DNA from: Gilichinskyi gelida
Lineage (GTDB): Bacteria; Acidobacteriota; Thermoanaerobaculia; Gp7-AA8
Length of the DNA stretch: 64,000 bases
Direction: 5' to 3'
Assembly: GCA_038040385.1 (NCBI GenBank)
Contig: JBBPII010000014.1
Coordinates: forward strand, 105,073-169,072
The translations under genes and the position numbers were made by a program. The stretch's first letter is position 1. Each line of letters begins with the position of its first letter. The notes under the pieces are model-generated. The model had not been told where the DNA came from. It searched no databases and was given only the letters and a program-made list of their open reading frames with translations. Shown here one piece after another: positions 10,540-18,610 of this stretch.

Positions 10540-12061
10540 GTAAGTCTGTTACGACGCGAACGATCGGAATCAGTTGAGGCCACTCTTTTGCGATGACCAT
10601 CTCAGCGGCCAAAGTCACAAATCGGTCGCCAACGAACTTCCCGTCTTCGGTCACCGTGTTCGCATGTTGTAGGCCGGCCGAGAGATTAACAACGCTGAGG
10701 CCGTAGGTCACGGAGCCACCGCCTTCAAACCGCCAGCGACGTGATCCCGCACCATGCCTGTACTGCCGCACAGCCAGATCCACACCCCAGGTCGTTCCTT
10801 CATATCGTGTCCGATACCGACCCTCACTCGCGATTCCCCAAGCGGTGTATCGGCTTCCTCGAGTAAACGTAGGACCCAGCCAGATCAGATGCACGTTATC
10901 GCCGTCTGGATAAGGAGCTCCCGTTTCGTCGACGAGCGCACCCTTCGGGTCACTCGCACTGCTGAGGAAAAGCAGGTCCGTGTCGATGCGCCAATCGTGA
11001 GACTCCAGCCCTCTCGCTGCTTTCGTTCGAACACCAGCGCCCGATAGCCGGTACGACAGGTCTTTCAACTTGAGATCAGAGTCGAGATCAAAACGACCGA
11101 GCCAATCGGAGGAGGAGGAGTCGCAAGTACGGACGCGCTCGAGTGATCTGTCGGCTGAGATGAGTCGGACGCCTCCCTGGACAGCGTGAAACTCGAGAAA
11201 GTTCGGCTCCAACTTATCGTCAAACCCTTTTTTTGATGGAGACCACCGTGGCGAAAAGCATGCTTGCAACCAATCGACGGCCGTTTTCGTCGAGGCGGCA
11301 AGAACTTCTCGGATCGAAAGCATCGAAATGAGCGCCAGGAAGACTTTCTCCTCACCAGCAAGGCGCAGCCGGCCGTCGCCATAGAAGTGCACCTTTTTCT
11401 TCAAACGCGCGGCCTCGAATTCCAGCCACTCGTCCGGGAATTGCTCGCGCAAGCTCGGGATGACTCCAGTTTGCTCGATACGAGCCGGGAACAATAAGAA
11501 ATCACCACCGCGTGCGTTGAAGTAGTCGTGGAGAGATCCCGCGGCGACGTCGTGCATCCCCTTCCGTGGGGTGACCACATGTCCAGGAGCAAAAAAATCC
11601 TGCAGATAGTGCAGTGCCATCGCCTCAGCGTAGAGCGCGGCGGGGAAGCAATGGTCCCGAGCCGCCGCAAGAGCGATCGCGTGGTACTCCGCCCACTCAT
11701 CAAGCGCGAGTCGTTGAAAATGATCGACGTTTCGATGTTTGGCCCAAAGCACCTTGATCGATGCCTGCCAACGATCTCTGCCGTCATAATTCCGGTTCGC
11801 TTCGCCCGGGTCCAGGAGGTCGTCCGCGGGCGTGGTAAACCAATCCACTGCCTCTGTGATGGCGCCGAAGGAGTGATCTGAACGACCGGCAAAGGTGCGG
11901 GCCATGTCCGCCATCGATGGGTCGACACTCCCGACGGGAGCGGCCTTTAGAGCTGCAAGCAACGCTCTATTCGACAGTTCCTTGTGTTCGACTCCCTCGA
12001 AAGCGTCCGCCCGAGGAACGAGAAACGTGACAACGACCGAGACTGCCAGCAGGAGCCGCAC
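10481..12061 (-). CDS. Secreted zinc-dependent phospholipase C-like protein
   Basis: A 526-residue protein with a GTG start and a signal peptide (MRLLLAVSVVVTFLVPRADA). The mature N-terminus begins FEGVEHKELS and later has AEAMALHYLQDFFAPGHVV plus HDVAAGSLHDYF, a His/Asp-rich helical pattern like the metal-binding helices of phospholipase C/S1-P1 nuclease-type proteins. The C-terminal ~200 residues are beta-rich with alternating aromatic residues, perhaps a small barrel or repeat domain. Its base composition is visibly less GC-rich than that of its neighbours, and its last 59 bases lie inside purA, suggesting later arrival. The enzymatic role is an inference. Confidence 0.6.
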   Translation of the reverse strand: MRLLLAVSVVVTFLVPRADAFEGVEHKELSNRALLAALKAAPVGSVDPSMADMARTFAGRSDHSFGAITEAVDWFTTPADDLLDPGEANRNYDGRDRWQASIKVLWAKHRNVDHFQRLALDEWAEYHAIALAAARDHCFPAALYAEAMALHYLQDFFAPGHVVTPRKGMHDVAAGSLHDYFNARGGDFLLFPARIEQTGVIPSLREQFPDEWLEFEAARLKKKVHFYGDGRLRLAGEEKVFLALISMLSIREVLAASTKTAVDWLQACFSPRWSPSKKGFDDKLEPNFLEFHAVQGGVRLISADRSLERVRTCDSSSSDWLGRFDLDSDLKLKDLSYRLSGAGVRTKAARGLESHDWRIDTDLLFLSSASDPKGALVDETGAPYPDGDNVHLIWLGPTFTRGSRYTAWGIASEGRYRTRYEGTTWGVDLAVRQYRHGAGSRRWRFEGGGSVTYGLSVVNLSAGLQHANTVTEDGKFVGDRFVTLAAEMVIAKEWPQLIPIVRVVTDLLKRMYARLRSSPPAAVPSK

Positions 12062-12112
12062 GGTTGTTCCTCCGTCTCTTTTTGGAATTGGTAGACGGAC
12101 TATAACCGTGAA

Positions 12113-12532
12113 TTACGGCCGCCTCAGCGCTTTTCCGCCGAGCACCCGGTACAGCACCGCCGTCCCCAGCCCCCACGCCGCGTTGACCGCCAGGCCCACG
12201 GCGAGGAGCGTTGCCTTGTTGCCGGTGACCGGGATGTGGCGGAGGGGAACGATGATGAACGCGGCGACCAGCGTCGGCAGGATTGCTCCGAAGATCGCGG
12301 ACAGGAGGTAGAACGCCTTCGCCCGGCCGATCGCGGCAATCATCACGATGCCCCACACCCCGCCCCAGAACGCGAGCGAGACGACGCTCGGCACGCCGAA
12401 CGGCGGCACCGGCTTCATGGCGTACGGCATCCGTTCGGTCACGCCGGCGAGGTGCAGAAGCCAGAGTGCCGGCTGGTGAAAGACGAGCGTGGCGAGGAAA
12501 CCGGCGAGGAACGCGAGCAGCCACTTCTTCAT
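12113..12532 (-). CDS. Hypothetical four-helix membrane protein
   Basis: A 139-residue protein with about four hydrophobic segments (near residues 4-30, 50-72, 76-98 and 105-130). It looks like an uncharacterised small inner-membrane protein. It lies 11 bases downstream of the next minus-strand gene, so co-transcription is likely. No catalytic motif is visible. Confidence 0.65.
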   Translation of the reverse strand: MKKWLLAFLAGFLATLVFHQPALWLLHLAGVTERMPYAMKPVPPFGVPSVVSLAFWGGVWGIVMIAAIGRAKAFYLLSAIFGAILPTLVAAFIIVPLRHIPVTGNKATLLAVGLAVNAAWGLGTAVLYRVLGGKALRRP

Positions 12533-12543
12533 GGCCGGCGATT

Positions 12544-12900
12544 CTACTCGCGCACGCGCTCCACTTCGAGAATGGAGATGCCGCTCTTCTCCACCAGCGC
12601 CTGCATCTCATCCCAGATCGTCCGGATCTCGGCCGGCGCGTGGTCGGGGATCTCGGCATCCTTCCAGGTGAAGACCTCGATGAGCGTCGAGCCGGCGCGG
12701 TAAAGGTGGCGCGGGTCGGAGGTCGCCAGCTCGAGGCGGCGAACGGTGTCCCAATGCTTGGTCAGGACCTGCGCGAGCCGCGCTTCGCTCCCTTTCTTCG
12801 CGCGGTAGGTCACCATCACTGTCTCGGGCTCAGCGGCGTGGGCGGCGAGGGCGGCAAAAACGAGGAGGAGGGCGATTGCTGTTCTTGTCATGACCGCCAA
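12544..12900 (-). CDS. Small secreted protein, possible dimeric alpha/beta-barrel fold
   Basis: A 118-residue product with a signal peptide ending near AALAAHAAEP, followed by an ~95-residue domain. The opening strand TVMVTYRAKKGSEARLAQVL and later LIEVFTWKDAEIPDHAP resemble the antibiotic-biosynthesis-monooxygenase type of ferredoxin-like fold, but no diagnostic residues are seen. An alternative ATG lies three codons in. The role is unknown. Confidence 0.6.
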   Translation of the reverse strand: MAVMTRTAIALLLVFAALAAHAAEPETVMVTYRAKKGSEARLAQVLTKHWDTVRRLELATSDPRHLYRAGSTLIEVFTWKDAEIPDHAPAEIRTIWDEMQALVEKSGISILEVERVRE

Positions 12901-12944
12901 GGTAGGCCGGCGAGCGGGAAAGCGCTTCTTCGATCTTGCGAATC

Positions 12945-13316
12945 TCAGGAGCTGTTGAATCGCGTGGTGAAGTGAAAGCGGTAGCGGACCGGTTTCCCGT
13001 CAAGCGTCGCCGGCTTGAAGCGCCACTGGCGCAGGGCTTTCTCCGACGCGTCGAAGAAGTCGCGCTCGCCCCTGACGGGACAGATCTCGACCACCCGGCC
13101 GGTCTCGTCGACGATGGCGTCCATCTCCACGGTGTGAATGCCGGCAGTGCGGTAAGGCGTCTTGGGCGGCTCCATGTGGATGGCAACCGCCCGCACGATG
13201 CCGGGCGTGTCGGGCCCGGCTACTTCGGGATGGCACGAAGCTGCCGGCGTCACCTCCGGTTGCGGAGCGGGCGTGGCGCAGGCGGCGAGCAGGAGGGCGG
13301 CAACGAAGACGCGCAT
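12945..13316 (-). CDS. Lipoprotein with TonB C-terminal-like domain
   Basis: The 123-residue product has a short lipoprotein-type signal (MRVFVAALLLAACATP, lipobox cysteine near residue 14) and a TonB-C/energy-transducer-like domain. The latter shows HTVEMDAIVDETGRVVEICP and ALRQWRFKPATLDGKPVRYR, the usual 'W-F-PA-dG-pv' signature. A longer in-frame start at 13385 adds a basic stretch overlapping the upstream gene and is rejected. ATG 13316 overlaps the stop of the UDP-glucuronate decarboxylase gene by one base, so it is the last gene of the envelope operon. Confidence 0.8.
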   Translation of the reverse strand: MRVFVAALLLAACATPAPQPEVTPAASCHPEVAGPDTPGIVRAVAIHMEPPKTPYRTAGIHTVEMDAIVDETGRVVEICPVRGERDFFDASEKALRQWRFKPATLDGKPVRYRFHFTTRFNSS

Positions 13317-14248
13317 CACAGCGCAGCGCGAAAGTACTCGATCGTCCGCTGCAGCCCTTCCTCCAGGGGCACGCGCGGCTCCCATCCGAGGAGCGTGCGG
13401 GCCTTGGTGATGTCGGGGCGGCGGATCTTCGGATCGTCCTCGGGCAGCGGACGGAACTCGATCGGCGCTTTGGTGCCGGTCAGACGCTTGATCTCCTCGG
13501 CGAACTGCAAGACGGTCATCTCCGCCGGGTTGCCGATGTTGGTCGGCATCGTCTCCTCCGACATCAGCAGCCGGTAGATGCCGTCGACCAGATCGGAGAC
13601 GTAGCAGAACGATCGGGTCTGCGAGCCGTCGCCGAACACCGTGAGCGGCTCATCGCGCAGCGCCTGGGAGATGAACGCCGGCACCACCCGCCCGTCGTTC
13701 ACGCGCATCCGCTCGCCGTAGGTGTTGAAGATGCGCACGATGCGCGTCTCCACGCCGTGAAAGCGGTGATACGCCATGGTCATGGCCTCGGCGAAGCGCT
13801 TCGCCTCGTCGTACACCCCGCGCGGGCCCACCGGATTCACGTTGCCCCAGTAGTCCTCTTTCTGCGGGTGGATGAGCGGGTCGCCGTAAACCTCGGAAGT
13901 GGAGGCGATGAGAAAGCGCGCCTTCTTGTCCTTCGCCAGGCCGAGCGTCTTGTGCGTGCCGAGCGAGCCGACTTTCAGCGTCTGGATGGGCTTCTCCAGA
14001 TAGTCGATCGGGCTGGCGGGCGACGCGAAATGGAGGACGTAGTCGAGCGGCCCGGCGACGTGGATATACGTGGTGACGTCGAGCTTGACGAAGGTGAATC
14101 CCTCGCGGCCGAAGAGATGCTCGATGTTCTTCGGGCTGCCGGTGATGAAGTTGTCGACGCAGATGACTTCGTGGCCGCGCGCCAGGAAGAGGTCGCAGAG
14201 GTGCGAGCCGAGGAAGCCCGCACCGCCGGTGATCAGGACACGCGCCAT
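13316..14248 (-). CDS. UDP-glucuronate decarboxylase (UDP-xylose synthase)
   Basis: Extended short-chain dehydrogenase of 310 residues that decarboxylates UDP-glucuronate to UDP-xylose. The NAD-binding GGAGFLGSHLCDLF motif is at the N-terminus, with STSEVYGDP and the catalytic Tyr-x3-Lys in GPRGVYDEAKRFAE, very close to UXS enzymes. RIFNTYGERM and the GSQTRSFCYVSDLVDG block complete the family pattern. It follows the UDP-glucose 6-dehydrogenase gene directly (TAG then ATG, no gap), so the two genes encode consecutive steps from UDP-glucose to UDP-xylose for a surface glycan. Confidence 0.92.
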   Translation of the reverse strand: MARVLITGGAGFLGSHLCDLFLARGHEVICVDNFITGSPKNIEHLFGREGFTFVKLDVTTYIHVAGPLDYVLHFASPASPIDYLEKPIQTLKVGSLGTHKTLGLAKDKKARFLIASTSEVYGDPLIHPQKEDYWGNVNPVGPRGVYDEAKRFAEAMTMAYHRFHGVETRIVRIFNTYGERMRVNDGRVVPAFISQALRDEPLTVFGDGSQTRSFCYVSDLVDGIYRLLMSEETMPTNIGNPAEMTVLQFAEEIKRLTGTKAPIEFRPLPEDDPKIRRPDITKARTLLGWEPRVPLEEGLQRTIEYFRAAL

Positions 14249-15577
14249 CTACACGCGCTCCCGCACCCGGACGTCGGCGGCGCGGCCGACGCAGACGTAC
14301 GTGAAGCCCTCGGCTTTCATCCGCTGGGGATCGTAGACGTTGCGCAGATCGACGATCAGCGGCGTGCGCAGAAGCTTCTTGATGCGCTCCAGCTTCAAGG
14401 CCCGGAACTCGTTCCACTCGGTGGCGATGACCAGCGCGTCGGCGCCGTCGGCGGTCTCGTACGCGTCGCTGCAGTAGGTCACGCCGTCGAAGATTTTCTT
14501 GGCGTTCTCCATCGCCTCCGGGTCGTACGCGCGCACTTTCGCGCCGCGCTTTTGCAGCCCGTTGATCAGCGTGATGGTCGGCGAGTCGCGCATGTCGTCG
14601 GTCTCCGGCTTGAACGCCAGGCCGAGCACGGCCACCGTCTTGCCGCGCGGATCGCCCTCCAGCGCCTCGACGGTCTTCTCCACCATCCGCTCCTTGATGT
14701 TGTCGTTGACCCGCAGCACCGCCTCGATGATCTCGAACTCGTAGCCGTTGCGGCGGGCGATGTCGGCCATCGCGGAAGTGTCCTTGGGGAAGCACGACCC
14801 GCCGAAGCCGGGGCCGGCCTGCAGGAACTTCGAGCCGATGCGGGTGTCGAGGCCGATGCCGCGCGCGACGTCCTGCACGTCCGCGCCGAGGATCTCGCAG
14901 AGGACGGCGATCTCGTTGATGAAGGAGATCTTCGTCGCCAGGAAGCCGTTGGCGGCGTACTTGATCAGCTCCGACGATTCCACGTTGGTCACCACGAACG
15001 GGATCTCCAGGGAGTGCAGCGGCGCGTAGATCTCCTTCATCAGATCCGCGGATTCCTGATCCGATGCGCCGATGACCACGCGGTCGGGGCGCATGAAGTC
15101 TTCGATGGCGGAGCCTTCGCGCAGGAACTCCGGGTTGGAAACCACCGAGGCGCGGTGCCCGCTGTCGGCTTCGGCGATGATCCTCTCGATGATCCGGCCG
15201 GTGCCGATCGGCACGGTCGACTTGGTGATGACCAGTTTCGGCCCGTTCATGAAGCGGGCGATGGAGCGCGCCACTTCCTCCACGTAGCGGAGGTCGGCGG
15301 AGCCGTCGGGCTTCGGCGGCGTGCCGACGGCGATGAAGATGGCGCGGCTGGATCGGATGGCCGCCGGCAGATCGGTGGTGAAGCGCATCCGCCCCTCGGC
15401 CACGTTGCGCTTGACGATGGTGTCGAGACCCGGCTCGTAGATCGGGATCTCGCCCCGGTTGAGCGCTTCGATCTTTCGCTCGTCGATGTCGCAACAGATG
15501 ACTTCGTTGCCGAAATCAGCGAGCCCTGCGCCGGTCACGAGGCCGACGTACCCCGTGCCGATGACTGCGATGTCCAT
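14249..15577 (-). CDS. ugd: UDP-glucose 6-dehydrogenase
   Basis: A 442-residue NAD-dependent dehydrogenase making UDP-glucuronate. The ATG at 15577 gives MDIAVIGTGYVGLVTGAGLA, the Rossmann start. GFGGSCFPKDTSAM holds the catalytic cysteine, and the ADVQDVARGIGLDTRIG and VLGLAFKPETDDMRDSP blocks are typical. Far longer in-frame starts lie over mlaD and are rejected. The first 43 bases overlap the end of the mlaD gene. The next gene uses its product. Confidence 0.96.
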   Translation of the reverse strand: MDIAVIGTGYVGLVTGAGLADFGNEVICCDIDERKIEALNRGEIPIYEPGLDTIVKRNVAEGRMRFTTDLPAAIRSSRAIFIAVGTPPKPDGSADLRYVEEVARSIARFMNGPKLVITKSTVPIGTGRIIERIIAEADSGHRASVVSNPEFLREGSAIEDFMRPDRVVIGASDQESADLMKEIYAPLHSLEIPFVVTNVESSELIKYAANGFLATKISFINEIAVLCEILGADVQDVARGIGLDTRIGSKFLQAGPGFGGSCFPKDTSAMADIARRNGYEFEIIEAVLRVNDNIKERMVEKTVEALEGDPRGKTVAVLGLAFKPETDDMRDSPTITLINGLQKRGAKVRAYDPEAMENAKKIFDGVTYCSDAYETADGADALVIATEWNEFRALKLERIKKLLRTPLIVDLRNVYDPQRMKAEGFTYVCVGRAADVRVRERV

Positions 15578-16833
15578 GCGAGCGATCCTATAACAGTAGG
15601 GGCGGGAGTGACCGGCACGTCCGGCGGCGCGGCCTCGCTCTTGTTCGTGGCGGGCGGTGGGGGCGGGGGCGGGGCGGGCTGCTCCACGCCGGCGTCGTAA
15701 CGCTTCTCGATGCCCTTCTGCTGGCGGTTTCGAATCAGCCAGCGGAGCATCTGCGACTCGTTGATGCCGATGAGGATGTCGTTGATCGACTCGTAGACCG
15801 CGGGATCGTTGATCAACTTCCCGGCGGTTCCGTTGCCGCTGTTGATCTTCGACACCGCCTCGCTGAGTTGCCGCACCAGTCCGGTGAACTCCGCCAGCGA
15901 CTGATCCGCGTACGCCTTGTCGTTCATGAGGCGCGGGAGGAGTCCCTGCCCGTTCTGGAGGTTGGTGCTGAACGCGGCGAGATTGCCGGAGGTCACGCGA
16001 AGGTTGTCGACGAGGTCGTAGACGCGCTTCTTCCCGTCCGGATCGTGCAGCAGCGCGGGGAGCATTCCCTCCCCCTTGTCGAAGCTGCTTTGCACGTTGG
16101 AGGTCACCGCTTGCAACGACTTCGCCGCCTGGGCCAGCGAGCCGGTGAGCTCCGCGCCGTATTTGTCGTCGTAGACCAGCCGTCCGACGGTGCCGCGGCC
16201 GCTCTCGACGTGCGAGAGGATGGCGTTGGTCTTGTTGAGCGTGGTCAGGAAGGTCTCGGTGATGCGCTGCTTGGTGTCGGCGGCGGTGGTGATCTCGCCG
16301 AGAAGACCCTCGCCGCGGTCGATGCGGCTGAGGACGTTCTTCAGCGAGTAGGAGATCTGCACGAAGTTGTCGACCAGATCCTCGCCGGAGGAGATGAGCT
16401 GATCGACGTTGGTCTGCCGCGCAGCGGGAATGTTGGCACCCGCCGCGAGGGCTTCGAAGCGCGGGCTGCCGGGCGAGATGTCGATGTAGCTGTCGCCGGC
16501 CAGCAGGCCGAGCTTCTTCAGCCGGGCGCGGGAGTCGGTGCGGATGCGGTCGGCGTACTTCTTGTCGACCATCAGGGTGATGTCGACGTCCTTCTTCTTC
16601 GGGTCGCGCGGCAGGTTGATGTCCCTGATCACGCCGACGGTCACGCCGGAGATCTTCACCGGGTTGCCTTGGGCCAGGCCGGTGACATTGTCGAGGCGGA
16701 CGTTGTACTCCTGCTTCCGGGCGAAGATCTTCTGCTCGGATCCGATGAAGAAGAGGCCGACCATGAAGATGACGGCCGCAACGGTCACCAGAAATCCGAC
16801 CCGCAGCGACTTTTCTTTTGTTTTGGGTGCCAT
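15535..16833 (-). CDS. mlaD: MCE-family lipid-transport substrate-binding protein (MlaD-like)
   Basis: A 432-residue protein with one N-terminal membrane helix (residues ~10-30, LRVGFLVTVAAVIFMVGLFF) and an MCE domain. The MCE domain shows YNVRLDNVTGLAQGNPVKIS and an AGDSYIDISPGSP segment. A long helical region follows that probably forms the hydrophobic tunnel stalk, with a polyproline tail near residue 390. Such proteins move phospholipid across the periplasm with the MlaE/MlaF transporter encoded just upstream. The last residues extend over the ugd start. It is longer than E. coli MlaD (183 aa), more like PqiB/YebT-style or Acidobacteria forms. Confidence 0.9.
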   Translation of the reverse strand: MAPKTKEKSLRVGFLVTVAAVIFMVGLFFIGSEQKIFARKQEYNVRLDNVTGLAQGNPVKISGVTVGVIRDINLPRDPKKKDVDITLMVDKKYADRIRTDSRARLKKLGLLAGDSYIDISPGSPRFEALAAGANIPAARQTNVDQLISSGEDLVDNFVQISYSLKNVLSRIDRGEGLLGEITTAADTKQRITETFLTTLNKTNAILSHVESGRGTVGRLVYDDKYGAELTGSLAQAAKSLQAVTSNVQSSFDKGEGMLPALLHDPDGKKRVYDLVDNLRVTSGNLAAFSTNLQNGQGLLPRLMNDKAYADQSLAEFTGLVRQLSEAVSKINSGNGTAGKLINDPAVYESINDILIGINESQMLRWLIRNRQQKGIEKRYDAGVEQPAPPPPPPPATNKSEAAPPDVPVTPAPTVIGSLAWTSQSSARGTSAS

Positions 16834-16872
16834 GAGTTATCCGTTCGAACGATTCCTGGTCATTGTTCCATT

Positions 16873-17706
16873 TCAGGCGCGCGTCGGCTGCGCGGCGACC
16901 ACCGCGCTGGACTTGAAGAATTCGCGCAGCACGGGGTGGTCGGCGTCGCGCGCCGCCTCCATGGAGCCCACCCACTCGAAGACGCCGCGGTTGAGGAAGG
17001 CGATGCGGTCGCCGACCGAAAAGGCCGACTGGATGTCGTGCGTGACCACCACCGAGGTCACGTTGAGCTTCGACTGGAGGTCGATGATCAGCTCGTTGAT
17101 CTTCTGGGCGGTGATCGGATCGAGCCCCGTGGTCGGCTCGTCGTAGAGGATCATCTTCGGATCGAGCACGATGGAGCGCGCCAGCCCGACGCGCTTGCGC
17201 ATGCCGCCGGAGAGATCGACCGGCATCAGATGCTCGCTGTTCGGCAGGTTCACCAGCTCGAGCTTCTCGCGGACGGCGCGCCCGATCTCCTCCTCCGACA
17301 TGTCGGTGTGCTCGCGCAGCGGAAAGGCGATGTTCTCGAAGACGGTCATGGAGTCGAACAGCGCGCCGCTCTGGAAGAGCATGCCGAACTTCTTGCGGAC
17401 GCGATAGAGCTCCTCTTCCGGCAGATCGGTGATGTCTTCCTCTTCCACGATGACGCGCCCCTCGTCGGGCGCCTCCAGTCCCAGCATGTGGCGCAGGGTG
17501 ACCGACTTCCCGGTGCCCGAACCGCCGAGGATGACCAGAACCTCGCCGCGATAGACGATGAGGCTTGCGCCGCGGAGAACCTGCTTGACGCCATAGGCCT
17601 TGTGGAGGTCTCGGAATTCGACGAACGGCTCGCGGGTGTGCTTCCGCCGCTCCGGCGTGGTGCGCGTCTCGGCGCGTCGGTCGGGGACGGCAGGCGTCTC
17701 TGTCAT
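16873..17706 (-). CDS. mlaF: Mla-type ABC transporter ATP-binding protein
   Basis: A 277-residue ABC ATPase of the MlaF/Mkl type. Walker A is GGSGTGKS, the ABC signature is VDLSGGMRKRVGLARSI (with Met-Arg-Lys in place of the usual Gln-Arg) and Walker B is KMILYDEPTTGLDP; FQSGALFDSMTVFENIAFPL is characteristic of Mkl/MlaF. The ATG at 17706 overlaps the mlaE stop by one base. A 39-base gap separates it from mlaD. An upstream in-frame start within mlaE is rejected. Confidence 0.95.
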   Translation of the reverse strand: MTETPAVPDRRAETRTTPERRKHTREPFVEFRDLHKAYGVKQVLRGASLIVYRGEVLVILGGSGTGKSVTLRHMLGLEAPDEGRVIVEEEDITDLPEEELYRVRKKFGMLFQSGALFDSMTVFENIAFPLREHTDMSEEEIGRAVREKLELVNLPNSEHLMPVDLSGGMRKRVGLARSIVLDPKMILYDEPTTGLDPITAQKINELIIDLQSKLNVTSVVVTHDIQSAFSVGDRIAFLNRGVFEWVGSMEAARDADHPVLREFFKSSAVVAAQPTRA

Positions 17707-18530
17707 CAGAATGCCAGCAGGAACAGCTTGGTCAGGAAGAAATCGAGGATCAATACGGTGATGGCACCGGTCACCACCGTGACCGTCGTCGCGCGGCCGA
17801 CGCCGTCGGCGCCGCCGGTGGTCCGCAGGCCGTTGAAGCATCCGATCAGACCGACGGCGAATCCGAAGAAAAACGTCTTGGCGATACCGGAGGCGAGGTC
17901 GTTGTACTTGATCGTCTCGATCACGCTGCGGAGATAGAAGTTCGCGCTGAGATGGAGACTGGCCACCGCGATCACCAGGCCGCCCATGATGCCCACGAAG
18001 TTGGAGATGATCGTCAGCAGCGGGAACATCAGCGTCGTCGCCAGCACCTTCGGCACCACCAGCTTGCGCACAGGGCTGGTGGCCAGCGCACGCAGGGCGT
18101 CGATCTGCTCGGTCACCTTCATCGTCCCGATTTCAGCGGTCATTCCCGCCCCCACCCGGCCGCCCACCATCAGCGACATCAGCACCGGAGACAGCTCGCG
18201 CACCAGGGAGAGCGAGACGACCTTGCCGATGAACAGCTTGCCGCCGAAGTCCGCGAGGGAGTACGCGGTCTGCAGCGCCAGCACCATCCCGATGAACAGC
18301 GACGTGATGCCCACGATGGACAGCGACTTGAAGCCGATCTGTTCGAACTGCGCCATCACCAGCGACCACTCGACCGGCCCCCGCCACACCTGCTGGATGG
18401 TCTGACCCGCCAGATCGGTGATGTCGCCCGTGTAGACCATCCATCGCTCGAACCGCGCGTAGATGCGGTCGAAGATGTTGGGCCGGGCGGGGGGGGCCGC
18501 TTGCGACTCGCGGAGGTTCAGAGTGGTCAT
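17706..18530 (-). CDS. mlaE: Mla-type ABC transporter permease
   Basis: A 274-residue permease of the MlaE/YrbE family with about five membrane segments. It contains the family block VLMSLMVGGRVGAGMTAEIG followed by VTEQIDALRALATSPVRKLV, the Glu-rich cytoplasmic loop that contacts MlaF. It works with MlaF and the MCE protein in phospholipid trafficking that keeps outer-membrane asymmetry. No mlaB or mlaC gene follows. It lies 80 bases downstream of the PBP gene. Confidence 0.95.
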   Translation of the reverse strand: MTTLNLRESQAAPPARPNIFDRIYARFERWMVYTGDITDLAGQTIQQVWRGPVEWSLVMAQFEQIGFKSLSIVGITSLFIGMVLALQTAYSLADFGGKLFIGKVVSLSLVRELSPVLMSLMVGGRVGAGMTAEIGTMKVTEQIDALRALATSPVRKLVVPKVLATTLMFPLLTIISNFVGIMGGLVIAVASLHLSANFYLRSVIETIKYNDLASGIAKTFFFGFAVGLIGCFNGLRTTGGADGVGRATTVTVVTGAITVLILDFFLTKLFLLAF

Positions 18531-18594
18531 TGCCGTTAGCTTTGCCTAGTGTCACATGAACCGCGGACGGCGCTGCGGCATTCGTGCCGAGCTC

Positions 18595-18610
18595 GCTTCC
18601 CCTGGGAAGC
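18595..18610 (-). other. Hairpin immediately after the PBP gene
   Basis: GCTTCCC/GGGAAGC can pair across a two-base loop directly after the PBP stop codon. There is no T-run, so it could be a transcript-end or processing hairpin rather than an intrinsic terminator. Read-through into mlaE is plausible. Confidence 0.3.

Noticed and set aside
13757..15700. A 647-codon open frame on the plus strand opposite ugd and the UDP-glucuronate decarboxylase gene
   Set aside because: It is a mirror frame of GC-rich coding sequence: composition is His/Asp/Val/Leu repetitive, with no recognisable domain, and it covers genes with clear enzymes on the other strand. The same holds for the long plus-strand frames over glgP (2459-4954), secA (56431-59340) and the PBP gene (18584-21235).
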